Position numbers and translations under genes: made by a program. A stretch of DNA of 64,000 bases from Siphonodentalium dalli. Its lineage: Eukaryota > Mollusca > Scaphopoda > Gadilida > Siphonodentaliidae. A model generated the notes under the pieces. It was not told where the DNA came from. It worked only from the letters and a program-made list of their open reading frames with translations, and searched no databases. The stretch spans positions 185,371,122-185,435,121 of the forward strand of contig CP136069.1 in the NCBI GenBank assembly GCA_032622095.1, written 5' to 3'. Below, one piece after another: positions 1-12,686 of this stretch (its first letter is position 1; each line of letters starts with the position of its first letter).

Positions 1-180
1 AATCCCACACAATGGCCGAGGAATTAACATAGCCTATAAATTTCTTTTTTCTTTCACATTAAACAACCGAATATATTATACACCATTCAGCAGCCGGTAT
101 TTTGTTATGCTGACTCGAGTTTCCCTACACAAATGCCAAGGGGCATAATTTCAAGTATTTAGTTGCTTATAACCTATACG
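1..180. repeat. Dispersed repeat, copy A (cut by window start)
   Basis: This stretch is nearly identical to 6325-6505 in the same orientation, with a few substitutions and small indels. Both copies begin at AATCCCACACAA and run to the motif TTGCTTATAACCTATA. The window opens inside the repeat, so its true left edge is unknown. A weaker relative may lie near 45620-45715. It has no coding potential. Confidence 0.85.
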
Positions 181-277
181 CAATCAAAAATGTGTGGGTT
201 TTTGCTTAAACATATATCAAATTGTCACAGAAAACATAATATCAACAAAAAAACGTGCTTTCCAGACAAGAACTACA

Positions 278-3200
278 TAGTCCAGGAGATATTGGTCAAC
301 CTCTGCACCCCCCCCCCCCAGGACTTAACTTCACCCCACTAATTTTCTTCCTTAAGGTCTCCTCTAATTTTTTTCACTTGTTAACAAGGAAAAAAAGTGG
401 CCGCAGAGACTCCAGACAAGATGGCGTCCATCATGGCGGCCATTTTTTTTAAATGCACCAGGTCTCTTTGATCGCCGTTATAGTAAAGATGATGTCACAT
501 GCCGTCCTGTTTTCCGCTCGATTCGTTATGCTAATATACAACCCTTACAAATTAGCAAAAAATCCGACACCAGAATTCAATATGGCGGCCAAGATGGCCG
601 CCGTAATGTGAAATTATGCTATTTTTCTGTCATGTTACCACCTTTCGTTTGTCTCTGTGGGAAAATGTTAGAATTTTTGCGTCATGTTATACATTTATCA
701 TATTGAGGAGTCATTGGCGAATACATAGGGACCATAATATGCATTCATTGCGGGATATTTTTGTCCGATATCACGATTTCCCAAATGCCGGTATCATAGG
801 TCAAAGCCGAATCTCCGTTAATAACGCGATGTTATGTTTCGAATCAATGAAAGTTATTGCTATTATAACAACACCCATGCATATATATTTGCAGGAGATA
901 CTCGAGCTAGGATTCCTCTTATACCTGAGTCGAGGAATATTTACCCAAATCCAAGATGGCGGCCAAAATGGCCACCAGAAATAAAAAATCGCTGATTTTA
1001 ACATCAGTGAGCATTATTGTCATGACAACTCCACACCTGCTTACTATTGTAAGTTGGGAACACTTAGGCGAAGAACTTTCCTTGTACCATATCCAAATAA
1101 AAGTCCCCCAAATCCAAAATGGCGCCCACAATGGCGGACATATTTTGAAAAATCACCGAAATTCCCTCATATTCACATCATTGGGCATTATTGTCGAGAC
1201 AACTCCATCCATGCGTACAGTTGAGTTGAAAATACTGAGGTGAAGTAATTACCTTACATCTCATGCAAGAAATGGTTTTCCAAATCGAAGATGGCCGCCA
1301 AAATGGCGACCGAAATTTGAAAACACGCCTACATTCCTTTACATTCTTAGGATGGGCGTTATTGTTTCGCGATTTCTACCCACCATTACATGTTGATATG
1401 GAATAGTGACATGAAGTATTCATTAGGGTTTGGCAATTGATACTCACAGCCAAGATCGCTGCTAAATTGGCGGCTAGAAATTGAAAAGAAATCGATATTT
1501 TCACATATTAATTTCAACTTTTTGTCATAATATCGGTATTTATGGACGAAACTGTACATAAACCATCTACTAGTTCAACTTAAAGGTATCAAAACGCATA
1601 ACATAGCTCTTACCCTTCTGGAAAGATGAAAAACCACTATTAATATCGCGATGTGGCATTTCGAAATCCAGTCTCCACTTAGCGCCGATAATGGCCGTAA
1701 GCGTAGGTGCGCCAAATAGTTATATCAGAACAATTACCTGATAACAGATTCTGATTTGCCACGTCACGTCCATAATTATCTGGACCAGCTTCCATTTCTT
1801 TGTCTGATAAATCTAGGTCGCTCACACCGACAAAGTATTCACCACTTCCTGGGAGTAGGGTCCCTCTAATCATAACGTTTCAAACAATTCATTTTCCGGT
1901 GTCTAGCTTACGATTGTAAATATTTGCTAACTATGATATTTGTGCGTCATCTTGAACTAGGAAGGCATATGGCCGATGAGTATACAAGCTTACAGAAGGT
2001 CATATCTATGTATGTGTCTCATACCCCATGGGATAACGACATGTACACCTGGCGAACCAGTTAGCTAGTCACTTCTCAATAGACGGTTCGTCAACTCACA
2101 AACTCAGCGAACGCATTGGCATATGTGGACAACTTCGACAGTGGTTCGAAGGTTGCTAGCTGTCTCATGCCCTTGGGCAGATGTCTATCTGCTAAGGAGA
2201 AGACCCTAGTGTACAGACTACCCACACTTCTTGACCATTATCCGAAGCAAACTGTATGACGCCCCGCAGTTGTATCGTCGAATATCTCCCAGCAGAGAAG
2301 AACAATGCTCGTGGTGCTAGTTTGTGAACATGCGCCATGATAGTGTGAATGAAATGGGCCACTCTATACACCATCCCTACACCTGGTGCATGTTTAAGAT
2401 ATCGAATGTCATGCGTGTCTGTTTTATTTGGTGTGGTAAGATTGTATTTCCACATCCGTTTCGAAGACTTTCTGATTCAACTACGTACACTTTTGTCTGG
2501 ATAATACTATGCTAGCCTCCCTCAAAACAGTCGGATGGACTAAATGATAATGTCTTTATAGCATGAATGTATGCGTGTTTTGTTATCCTCTCTCGGGGTT
2601 AGTGTCAGTATGTGGGCGGTATTATTCAAGAAAATGTCAGGAACTGTGGTGCATTTATTTCACTATGTATTTAAAGAACAATTTACAGTCTCAATGGCAT
2701 TGGACATTGGGGAACGCGACCTTTATGATCATATAGCTTTATATATATAACTTTAGAATATAGTAGTTAATGTCTCATGTAGGAAAATGGTCGCAATGGT
2801 GATGTTACCAAGAAATCACTTGGTGTATCAACGTTTGTTGAACTGAATGCAAGAGCTCATCAACGTAACATTCCTCTGGATGTTCTTCGCGTTGAACATT
2901 TCACCCTTTTGTTGATGGCATTTGTACTTTCTTGAACCATACCACCCAGCGTGAGTATGACATATCAACCAACTATCAAATGTATCGCCTTTAAGACTAC
3001 ACCCCAGTCTTGGTGGGGCTTATACAGCAGTAGCCAATGGCATACTCCTGGTCCAGTTGTTTAAGAACGGCTTCCAAACTGATGGGAACATACAATCTTA
3101 GCATACAAGGAAAGCAAAGCCACACATGAGATCCTGTCTGAATCTAAAACATAACAAAATAAGGGGCGGTGCAGTCATGGTCCAATTTCATTTCCACTAT

Positions 3201-5289
3201 CGTGACACATACCCACAAACTAGCACCGTGTGTATTGTTGTCATCTACTTGGAACTGTTCGGTGAGGCGATTGCTGGACGTTCTTATGATCATGTTCAAG
3301 GAGTTTGGGTATATTATGCATTATGGTCTTCTACGCCTTAGCAGAAATGTATCCGTCAAATGTTGTCCGGATACGTGAGTGCATTAGATGGGTATGTGAA
3401 TTGATGAACCATATATTGAGAAGTGGCTGTTTGGGAAATTCACCAGGTGTACACGTTGTTACCCCCATTAGGTCACCAAAGCTGACAATACGCAGATAGA
3501 TAGGTCCTTCTGAAAGCTAGTATACGCATCGACCGAATACCTTTATAGTGTATCGCACAAGATGACGCATATACCCCATATGTAGCATCTGAATTATACC
3601 ATAAGCTATACCACGAATGAAGCTCGATCGATCGCTAAGAATTCCAAGCTTTCGAAACAAACACGTGAGCTGGACACCGGCATATGTATTGTTTGAAACA
3701 TTCTGATTAGTGGCACCCTTCTACAAAGAAGAGTAGTGAACTGTTGTTGTGAGTGAGATAGATTAATCTGACGAAGAGACGGAAACGAGTCTAGACAATG
3801 CTGAATGTGGCAATTCAGAATAAGCTCAGGTACTGTTGTTTTGATTCTTGGAAGTCATAATATGACTATTCGGCGCACCTATATACGGTTACGGCCAGTA
3901 TGAGCCCATAGTGGATAATGGATTTTGAAATGCCACATCGCGATTGTGGGTTTTCATCCTTCCAAAAGGCTACGACTTACATTGGAACTAATAGATGGCT
4001 TATATTATGTACCGTTTCGTTTATACAAATTAATATTATGACAAAAAGTTGAAATTAGTATGTGATAATATCGGCTTCTTTTCAATTTCTGCCCGCCAGT
4101 TTGGCCGCCATATTGACTGCGAGTATCACTTGCCAAACAATAATGAATAATTCATACATATCAACATGTAATGGTGGGTAGAAATCGCGAAACAATAACG
4201 CCCATCCTAAGAAAGTAAAGGAATGTAGGCGTGTTTTCAAATTTCGGTCGCCATTTTGGCCGCCATCTTCGATTTGGAAAACCTTTTCTTGCATGAGATG
4301 TAAGGTAATTACTTCACCTCAGTATTTCCAACTCAACTGTACGCATGGATGGAGTTGTCTCGACAATAATGCCCAATGATGTGAATATGAGGGAATTTCG
4401 GTGATTTTTCAAAATCTGTCCGGCATTGTGGGCGCCATTTTGGATTTGGGGGACTTTTATTTGGATATGGTACAAGGAAAGTTCTTCGCCTAAGTGTTCC
4501 CAACTTACATTAGTAAGCAGGTGTGGAGTTGTCATGACAATAAGGCTCACTGATGTTAAACTCGGCGATTTTCAGCGATTTTTTATTTCTGGTGGCCATT
4601 TTGGCCGCCATCTTGGATTTGGGTAAATATTCATCGACTCAGGTATAAGAGGAATCCTAGCTCGAGTATCTCCTGCAAATATATATGCATGGGTCTTGTT
4701 ATAATAGCAATAACATTCATTGATTCGAAACATAACATCGCGTTATTAACGGAGATTCGGCTTTGACCTATGATACCGGCATTTGGGAAAACGTGATATC
4801 GGACAAAAATATCTCGCAATAAATGCATATTATGGTCCCCATGTATTCGTCAATGACTCCTCAATATGATAAATGTATAACATGACGCAAAAATTCTAAC
4901 ATTTTCCCACAGAGACAAACGAAAGGTGGTAACATGACAGAAAAATAGCATAATTTCACATTTCGGCGGCCATCTTGGCCGCCATATTGAATTCTGGTGT
5001 CGGATTTTTGGCTAATTTGTAAGGGTTGTATATTAGCATAACGAATCGAGCGGAAAACAGGACCGTATGTGACATCATCTTTACTATAACGGCGATCAAA
5101 GAGACCTGGTGCATTTTAAAAAAATGGCCGCCATGATGGACGCCATCTTGTCTGGAGTCTCTGCGGCCACTTTTTTTTCTTGTTAACAAGTGAAAAAAAT
5201 TAGAGGAGACCTTAAGGAAGAAAATTAGTGGGGTGAAGTTAAGTCCTGGGGGGGGGGGGTGCAGAGGTTGACCAATATCTCCTGGACTA
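278..5289. mobile_element. 5-kb palindromic (foldback) element
   Basis: The left arm starts TAGTCCAGGAG at 278 and the right arm ends CTCCTGGACTA at 5289. The two arms are reverse complements about a centre near 2784. The outer 1.4 kb (278-1660 and about 3910-5289) is almost identical between arms, with small indels such as one near 4565. The inner arms (about 1660-2450 and 3110-3910) are still recognisably complementary but much more diverged, roughly 70 percent by eye. The flanks may carry a 3-bp target duplication (ACA). The central part contains protein-like but broken frames; for example 2192-2455 on the minus strand and 3126-3341 on the plus strand share a HKLAP motif. I recognise no transposase. 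It is best described as a foldback DNA element or a palindromic duplication of unknown superfamily. Confidence 0.8.
410..1490. repeat. Tandem units of about 170 bp with AAGATGGCGGCC motifs
   Basis: Inside the left arm of the palindrome, motifs of the type AAGATGGCGGCCAAAATGG recur near 419, 581, 952, 1117, 1289 and 1458. Most spacings are 162-172 bp and one is 371 bp, about two units. Several units also share a GGGCATTATTGTC block, for example near 1009, 1180 and 1353. The mirror copies lie at about 4080-5160 in the right arm. This is a degenerate tandem satellite carried by the foldback element. Confidence 0.7.
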
Positions 5290-6324
5290 ACACCACTTTT
5301 CCCTGTATTGGGCTGTATTTAACCCTATGTTCCACTTTAACCCCCAGCAGACACCACACCATTGGGACTCTAGCCACTTTTTTCCTGTTTTATGTCTTAC
5401 ATGACGACGTGCTATTTTTTAACAGAAGTCGTATGGCTGCGAAGTGTACTTGACATAAATATTTTTTTAAAACAACATAAATACCCAAAAAGCGCGATTT
5501 TCGAATCGAAACTCGTTTGTTTTGGTCGCGGAAAACACACATTGACATATAATAACGCCGATTTGACAATGTAACTGGATGCCAGTAATAACAATCTTCA
5601 AGACGCAAAAAAGTCGCATTTCATTACATGGAAGGAAATGACAAATTTGTGACTTGAATTACCCCCCCCCCCCCCCCCCCCTCCTCGATTTTACGGACTC
5701 GAAACTGGGGTTCGCTGTGTCCCTTAGAATTTCCCGGTCAACTCCCAATAACAGATCAAGAATAGTCGGATCACTAAAAACGACGAGAGGCGGCTGGGCT
5801 CGTTTGTCCACTTTTCGGCATTAAAGGTGCACTATCTGTCCCAAATAATTCATTTTAACAAAACACCCATTTTTGGGCATAGAATCTGAATTTTGTTGCA
5901 AAGGGTTAATTTGTCAGATTATGTGGCGCTGCGACACGCTCTGGGTCCCTAAGTTTGTTCACTCTTGGATTTGATTTAATTGGTGGCCAAAATCTGCACC
6001 CCTTTGCCCTACACGCCGATGATACCACAAAACACGATTTGTGTCTATAGGTTACAATCAACTAAATATTTACCATAGGCGACAGTGTTAGGGTTAAGCC
6101 ATGACCACGATTCATTACCGTACTGAGCCAAACTTTAAATATTTTTGCGTGTATAACTCCACGTCGGACATAAGTAGTCAAAAAAGAAATGGTGCCTTAC
6201 CATACTTATTCCTGTAAATAAATTGGCATTTCCACAGCTACCCCCTTTTGTGCACAAAATTTCAGTATAGAAAAATACCCCCACCCCTACCAAATTTGGC
6301 GACCAATGTAGCCGCTTGACGAAA
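5290..6324. other. Non-coding stretch with poly-C tract
   Basis: No supportable gene is visible. A run of about 20 C residues lies at 5662-5681. TTAAAGGTGCACTATCTGTC near 5820 resembles the ends of TTAA-flanked MITEs elsewhere in the window, but I could not find its partner end. Confidence 0.5.
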
Positions 6325-6505
6325 AATCCCACACAAATGGCCGAGGAATTAACATAGCCTATGAATTTCTATTTTCTTTCACATTAAACAACCGAATATA
6401 TTATACACCATTCAGCTGCCGGTATTATTTTTATGCTGACTCGAGTTTCCCTACACAAATGCCAAGGGGCATAATTTCAATTATTGAGTTGCTTATAACC
6501 TATAC
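6325..6505. repeat. Dispersed repeat, copy B
   Basis: This is a direct copy of positions 1-180, about 1 kb to the right of the 5-kb palindrome. The two copies bracket the palindrome, though neither abuts it. Confidence 0.85.
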
Positions 6506-7150
6506 ACATTGCTTATACGAGAACTAGAGTGATAAAGATCAGCTTTAATTATGTGCGCGACAGTTCAAATAAAATTCATTTGTCAGATTATGGGGTATGC
6601 ATTCAAAACACCCATTCTTAAATAAAAACGCTAGGTAAATTCGTTTGCTAAATAATGCTTTGGTGATTAGCGATTCGAGGAGAATTATCAATATAAAAAT
6701 TTGTACCCAAAAGTTCAGATAGAAGTAATTTTTAGGGTTTCTGTGGGGTCTGCGGCCCCTAAACGCCAGGAATGCGGAACGCAAGAAATCTGGTTTCTTT
6801 GAAGGTTCGTGACGTGGAACAAATATGGGGCATCAAACCTTTCGTACGCGATAGTGCAATTAAAACTCAGCTGGCTCTCTGATTAACATACTTTAGGCGG
6901 TAATGCGAAGAACGTTGGAACTGTTCAGATTATGTAACGCTACAATCATTGCTGGATAGTCTGTATTTCAATGAGACTGCGAAGATGCGGAATGTTTCGC
7001 TCTGTTATAAAAATCGAGTCTTCAAAATTCAAAATTTCATATGGATGAGAATATAGAAATGTTTTCTTGTTGGTCTATGCAAGCCATGTAGTACAGTTGT
7101 CTTGGGCGTGTTGAGCGGTGGTATCTTGTACTCCCCGCATATATATTTAA
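6506..7150. other. No recognisable feature
   Basis: This is AT-rich sequence without a convincing frame, RNA gene or repeat structure. Confidence 0.4.
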
Positions 7151-7190
7151 CTAGCAGGGTTACCCGGCGTTGTCCAGGTTAAAGTGATAT
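7151..7190 (-). mobile_element. Helitron-like 3' terminus (remnant)
   Basis: CTAGCAGGGTTACCCGGCGT read on the minus strand gives a GC-rich stem followed by CTAG, matching the 3' ends of the Helitron-like copies at 35-42 kb and 50-52 kb. The other end of this copy was not found. Confidence 0.55.
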
Positions 7191-7263
7191 ATTTACATAC
7201 ACCTGATATCTCTTCCGATTTCCCCATAGCGTTACGGTAGACACGCCCCCTTATTCAATGCGC

Positions 7264-7320
7264 TCATAAACCTATGAACGTAGCGTGACGTCACTTTCAA
7301 TGTCGTTCATAGGTTTATGA
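7264..7320. repeat. Short perfect inverted repeat
   Basis: TCATAAACCTATGAAC (7264-7279) is the reverse complement of GTTCATAGGTTTATGA (7305-7320), a 16-bp stem with a 25-bp loop containing TGACGTCA. It is a probable small foldback element. Confidence 0.75.
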
Positions 7321-7544
7321 ACACATTGGTCCCGGAAATCACCGGGGATTGTCGGACATTACCGACTACTTGAGTATCTAGTCAGCCAATACGCCAAGAA
7401 TTTGATAGCAAACAATATGTAATCGAGATTCACGATTGGATGGCTAGTGGCATCTAATCGCGAGCACGGGTGGCACGAGATGTTCGATTGACTATCAGAA
7501 TGTTGGTTATCATATAATCCCATATCCCATAATATGTCAAATAT

Positions 7545-7775
7545 AGCGAATTATCGAAATATGAAATACAACGAAAAAGCGAAATATGAAAATATAGCGA
7601 AATAGCGAAATAGCACGAAAAATCGAAATAGGAAAATACAGCGAAATAGCGAAATAGGGCCAAATATAGAGCGAAATATAGAAATAGGAAATTATTTTTA
7701 TAAACGAAATAACGGAGATATTTGAAAAGTGTTTTTGACGAAATAACGGACATATTTGGAGAAGTGTTTTAATGA
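7545..7775. repeat. Degenerate CGAAATA/CGAAATAG microsatellite and AACGGA-type repeat
   Basis: Short units of the type GCGAAATAG repeat imperfectly from about 7550 to 7690. Two longer units containing AACGGAGATATTTG follow. The reverse complement of the second part recurs near 43235-43340. Open frames on the minus strand here are repeat translations. Confidence 0.65.
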
Positions 7776-7801
7776 GCGTAAGTATATAAATATAAATAAT
7801 A

Positions 7802-7939
7802 AACGGCGGATTCAACGTGGTCATGGGTTTTGACCGCGATAAAAAATCAGTAAACTCCGCATGAACCCATTCGGGGTTCATGCAGTTTGCTGAATTTTTC
7901 TCGCGGTCAAAATCCCATGACCACATTGAAACCGCCGTT
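7802..7939. mobile_element. Foldback MITE (hairpin)
   Basis: AACGGCGG...GTGGTCATGGG on the left is complementary to CCCATGACCAC...CCGCCGTT on the right, giving arms of about 65 bp around a short loop with ATGAACCCATTCGGGGTTCAT. A diverged half of the same element lies at 19828-19882, directly upstream of arginine kinase exon 2. Confidence 0.75.
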
Positions 7940-8630
7940 CATTTCTTATGTGAAAACGTCTGCATATTGTGGATATATGATGGGAATAGCCACTGTGTAG
8001 GAACTGTTACATCGGAAGTCGTTCTATCGCCGGTTTGTGATGGTTCTTGACTGATTTGTGACGGTTCTTGCTGATCGAAATTATACATTTTCACGACTTT
8101 TTGACAGTTAAAACTCAAATTTGAGGCATCTAGGTCATAATTCGATTAGTTATTTTCGATCCCATCACAATATGTGGCACCAATGAATGTATTAATAACG
8201 AAACTTTCATTGTGCGAGTCATAACAACGACAAAAACCGCGAATTTTGATAATTGTTTGGGTTCTCTCCTGATCGAGTCGGTTCTCTCCCCATTTAATCG
8301 TTCTATACGGGTAAAACTATGGCTAATATTTGCCATGGTACATGGTTCAAACTGCCAATTTTGTGAAAGTATACAAAGATAAACACAACAAACTATGCAT
8401 TAAGTTGAAATTTGCACTGAATTACACTGCCTTTCTATGCTTATCCAAAAAGCTGTGTTACGCCTATCAAAATTCACAAAGTCGCCAGCTAGTTTGAAAA
8501 ATAACGCGTTTTGCAGGCCCGACATTTCCATGAGTCAACAGCCGGTTAACAATAGTGAAATTTCATTGCGCTGGACTTCGTAAAGCGTGATCGTAGACGA
8601 GATATATAGAGTTATCTGTCTTGTATTTTA
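7940..8630. other. No recognisable feature
   Basis: I see no convincing coding frame or repeat other than short AT-rich runs. Confidence 0.4.
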
Positions 8631-8820
8631 TCTATTATATATTTTGGAACTTCTGTCTGTATGTATGTATTTGTGTTATAGACTCGAAAAACTGCTCGAC
8701 CGATCCGACTCAAATTTGGTGTGTATGCATACTTTGATCCGGGGAACAATATGGGCGGGTCCAATTTCACGTGCGTCCGTGTCCTTGACCTCGCTCAAAT
8801 ACGCCCATATAGGCATGTAG
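8631..8820 (+). mobile_element. Helitron-like 5' terminal fragment
   Basis: The sequence begins TCTATTATATATTTTGGAAC, followed by CTGTCTGTATGTATG and an ACTCGAAAA block. This is the characteristic start of the Helitron-like elements at 35-42 kb. The matching CTAG 3' end was not identified, so the right boundary is approximate. Confidence 0.55.
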
Positions 8821-9384
8821 TGCCAAATTACAATATTGTCCCAGCGGAAACGCTTCTAAAACCGCCTATCATTTCTTCATATGCCCGTTGTACCAACAGA
8901 GAGCGCGCAGAATTTATTGTGAAACTTACTTTCGAAAATCTCTGAAATAAGCAATATTGCAGATCAAACTCATGGGTGGAATACATTACATCTGGTTCCA
9001 AAAATATTAAATCTCCCATCATTTTATAATCAGAGTAAATATCTGTATAAGTGTCGTCCAGCACAACTTAAAGGCCCACTTGATTTTCGAGTCACCGATT
9101 TTTTTTTATAGTGTCTTGATATACGGTTTTAATAACAATCTACGCCATAAAATATGATTAAAATACTATAAATCATCACCATTTGAAACGTCTTCGTCTC
9201 AGAAGATGTCCAAAGAGAAATAGAAAACAGTTGAAATCATAAAAAGATTCCCCGTTATGGCTCCCATAATGCAACAGGATTCAAACTATAAATGTATTTT
9301 CAATGGAAGTGGAATAACTCTATCTTTAAAAAATCGTGTTATTTCCACTCCATTGAAAATAATACACCTTGCACAACAAAAATG
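8821..9384. other. No recognisable feature
   Basis: The short frames here have no recognisable family. Near 9068, TTAAAGGCCCACTTG resembles a MITE terminus, but no partner was found. Confidence 0.35.
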
Positions 9385-10650
9385 TGTGCGGGGTATTGGT
9401 ATATCTAGAAGGGCTCTATGGCCAGTGATGATGTATATATATACACCTGGATCGATTCTTTTGTCATGGGTGAGGTGTACATTTCGAGTGGCTATATGGC
9501 CATGGTGTGGCCAATATGTATTTAGGTAATAACAGTATGGCAAAATTAATGGTGAGGTGAATTTGCATACCACGAGTGGCTGTATGATCGCGAATGTGGT
9601 TATGAGTATACAGCGAGTGGCTGAATTGTCATGGGTGAGGTGTTTGGGTGTACGAATGGCCGTGTGTGTCGTACGGGACATTGGTATATCTGGAATGGCT
9701 GTAAGACCATTGGTGATGTCTATATGTATATTGTATATACATGGAGTGACTCTAAGGTTATGATTTGGTGTATTTGTATATCTTGAATGGCTATATGGCC
9801 ATGGGTGTCGCAAATAGATATACCGGTGACTGTATGCCCACTGACGAGGCGGATATGTATACAAGAAGTGATGTATGATCATGAATGTGGCGAATAGGTA
9901 TACCAGGAGTGATTATACGGTCATGGGTGGGTGTATTTGTATATAGTGCGTGGCTATATGGCCATGCATGTGGTAAATAGAGTGACTGTATATATATGGC
10001 CAATGATGAGGTGAATAGGTAAATAAAGGTTTATAGGTGGTGACTATATGGTCATGGGCGAGGTCGGTAGCAGACAGGTAGCGTACTGGTATCTCGTGCT
10101 AGCGAAGCGGGGATCGCAACCTGGTCAGGGTGTGCTAACAAAAATCAGAACTCTGTCAGATTCCAAGTTTGTCAGGCTGAAAGTCTCATTCGAGATCACT
10201 GAATAAAGATCTTAATACAAAAATGCCGACTTCCCCCATTACAACATTTGTCCAGGTATGTTGTCGTGGTGCAGTGCGCTGTCCCATCGGGCGCCGACAT
10301 TAATGGCTGACCCGTGTACACGGCTCGGTGTGTGCATGTTAAAGAACGCTACTGGAGTCACCACATGGTTATAAAGTTACTCGGCCGTGATAGCACCTGG
10401 GCCGGCTCATAATTGTCAGTAAATGACAGCGAGCTGTCAAATGAAGAAGAGGTGTAGGGTTATACCTGGGTTGCCTGCATGGTTACTCACGGCTGTTTGG
10501 TGATGTGATGGGTGTATGCGTATACCAAATTGTGGTTGTATTGTAATGGGTGAGGTGTGTGTGTATAAAGTGAGTGGCACATGATCATGTGTGTGGTGTT
10601 CATGGATATATGGACTGACTGTATGGCCATGGGTGGGCTGTACTTGTGAC
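9385..10650. repeat. Degenerate minisatellite (GAGTGGCTATATGGCCATGG type), interrupted
   Basis: Imperfect units of roughly 45-65 bp carry variants of GTGGCTATATGGCCATGGGTG and GAGGTGTATTTGTATA. They run from about 9385 to 10075 and resume at about 10490-10650. The gap holds the SINE-like insert at 10195-10450. The 198-codon minus-strand frame at 9286-9882 is a translation of this repeat. Confidence 0.7.
10195..10450 (+). mobile_element. SINE-like repeat
   Basis: The segment contains CATGTTAAAGAACGCTACTG, TGGTTATAAAGTTACTCGG and GGGCCGGCTCATAATTGTCA, ending CTGTCAAATGAAGAAGA. These blocks are familiar from dispersed SINE-like repeats of molluscs and other invertebrates. I see no clean tRNA-type A and B boxes, so the classification is tentative. 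It interrupts the minisatellite around it. Confidence 0.45.
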
Positions 10651-12080
10651 TATTACTCTCCACAATAACTCAAGGATATGTTAATATATAGATGTGTTCT
10701 CCGCGTTAATGGCATTTTTTAATGCAATATTAAGGAAACGGCTATATTGACAATAGTTTATAAGCTAATTTTGATGCTAATGGGGCCAGAGTACCACATA
10801 ATATGATCCCTCTCAGTTCCGTGTCAACGGTCTGCCCAAATCTGTTCAAACACATGGACAGAATCCCAAAAGAAGTTTTCGGCAAAATCCATATTGCATC
10901 CCTTAAAATGAAATTGTCAATTTTTCATGCCTCATAAGATACTGGGACAACCAGAAAAGAACAGTTAGTGGATTAAGTAGCATGTTTAATAACCAAGTGA
11001 GTCACAATTTGCTACCTTTTCTTATCAGGAGATAATAATATTCGGAATATATGTGACAAATCAACTTTTTACCATATTTGGTTGCCATTTTGCAATCCAT
11101 CTTGGGTAATTTTGTCTAAGACTACTCAGTGTGATACATTTAACACATATCAAAACAATAAACACAGTCGGTAACAAGGATAGTTCCATTTTACTTGAAA
11201 AAAATGGTCCAAACCTGAAAAGTTATTTTTTGCCGATTTTGATACCAAGTTGTGATAGAAAAATCTGATAATTCTGGTACTTTCGGGGATGAAATAGTAA
11301 AAATTAATCATCAGAAATGTTCGTATTTAATGTATATAAGACCGAATAGTCAATTGTGTTCATCAACCACAACTTATAAGCGGTTAGTGGCACGCTGGTG
11401 CAATATTTACCATTTTTCATAATTTGGCCGCCATTTTGAGACAAAGTGACAATTTTGGTATCATTTGAGTTTATCGACCTTACTATAAGGACACTCGATG
11501 TAATACTTCTCAACCGATTCGCGGCATCTTGGTGCAAATGGGGGCCTCCCATTTTTCTGCATGATCTGCTAAGTGTAATTTTTTTTTTTTATGTTGTGTT
11601 TTGTTTTTCCATTATTTTTTATTTAATATAAACGTCAATAGGTCCTTGGTGTTTGCTATAAATTTATTATGGGAGGGAATATATCAAATATTGTTGCACA
11701 TATCAGTTGGGCGGTCATCGGGCAATGTCCAGTTCAGTTCCTCTAGTGGAAATGTGACTTGTGTTTAAGCAGAACTATGGCATGGTTTGTTGTTGTGCTG
11801 TTACCGGGCGCCAGTTTTAATACGATTTCGATTAGTTGCCGACACATTTCGCTTCCATAATGTAAACTAGAACTTAACCCACCAAAATACCCATGTTGGG
11901 AATATCTCAGCAATACAAATTATTGTTAACTTTCATGTAATGTTAAAGTTAAATTGAGTTAGCGTTTAAATTATGTTAAATTAAAATATTCTTGAAAATA
12001 TTCTGCTGAATCCTTAAATTGATCAAATGTCCAAATATGTGGTAATAATAGTAATAACATGATCGTATCGGGCATGGCCC
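10651..12080. other. Non-coding stretch with ATGGCGGC-type repeat remnants
   Basis: GGCCGCCATTTTG and related motifs near 11085 and 11425 suggest diverged copies of the 170-bp unit seen at 410-1490. No gene can be supported. Confidence 0.4.
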
Positions 12081-12162
12081 GATATTATTAATATTAATAT
12101 TAATATTATTAATATTATTAATATTATATTATTAATGCTATTAATATTAATAATATTATTAA
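12081..12162. repeat. (TAATAT)n AT-rich microsatellite
   Basis: Repeats of ATTAATATTA and close variants occupy about 80 bp. Confidence 0.85.
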
Positions 12163-12344
12163 TGGCCCTCTGGAAAGATTATCAGCTCTCGTCTCGGGTC
12201 GCTAATAGGCCATTTGGCTGTTAATCATTCCTGTCGGGCCGCTAATAATCCTCAAAATCATGTTATTGTTATATTAATGTCCAATTGTTGTCAAAAAATC
12301 ATTGCACCGAGAGGCTGTCGAAAACTGAACTGTCTCCATTTGAA

Positions 12345-12425
12345 ATGAAAGGTCGCGCGTCCAGTAGGCAGTGTGTTGTGAGGTCGCGCGTCCAGTATGT
12401 ATAATGAGGTCGCGTGTCCATTAAG
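12345..12425. repeat. Three copies of GAGGTCGCGCGTCCAGTA-type unit
   Basis: AGGTCGCGCGTCCAGTA recurs three times with spacing of about 30 bp, the last copy diverged (GAGGTCGCGTGTCCATTA). It lies about 300 bp upstream of arginine kinase exon 1, so it may fall in the promoter or 5' untranslated region. That role is inference only. Confidence 0.6.
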
Positions 12426-12686
12426 AAGTGTGTAATGTAAGTGAAGTCAGTGAATCAATTAATCAGTCCACGACAATGCGAGTTACGGAAATATAGGACG
12501 GTTGTGAATAATAATCTTAGATCGCAAGGATAGAAACCCCATTTGCCTGATGTAGCTATGCATGACCAATACATGGCTTATAAAAATATACAAACTTGTT
12601 TTTATACGGTCAGTCAACCACTGTATCTCACCGTGTCAGCGTATATAGTAAACCGTCTTCTTCAGTCAATTGGTTTACAGTTAGGC

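Noticed and set aside
2192-3341. Paired protein-like frames in the inner palindrome arms as a functional gene
   Set aside because: The similarity follows from the arms being inverted copies. The frames differ and are broken, and no family was recognised.
9286-9882. 198-codon minus-strand frame
   Set aside because: It is a translation of a degenerate minisatellite with repeated TPH/YIHI-type segments.
12543-12686. N-terminal extension of arginine kinase exon 1 from an upstream ATG
   Set aside because: The extra 48 residues have no counterpart in the family, while the ATG at 12687 gives the standard N-terminus. Acceptor-like AGs lie in between.
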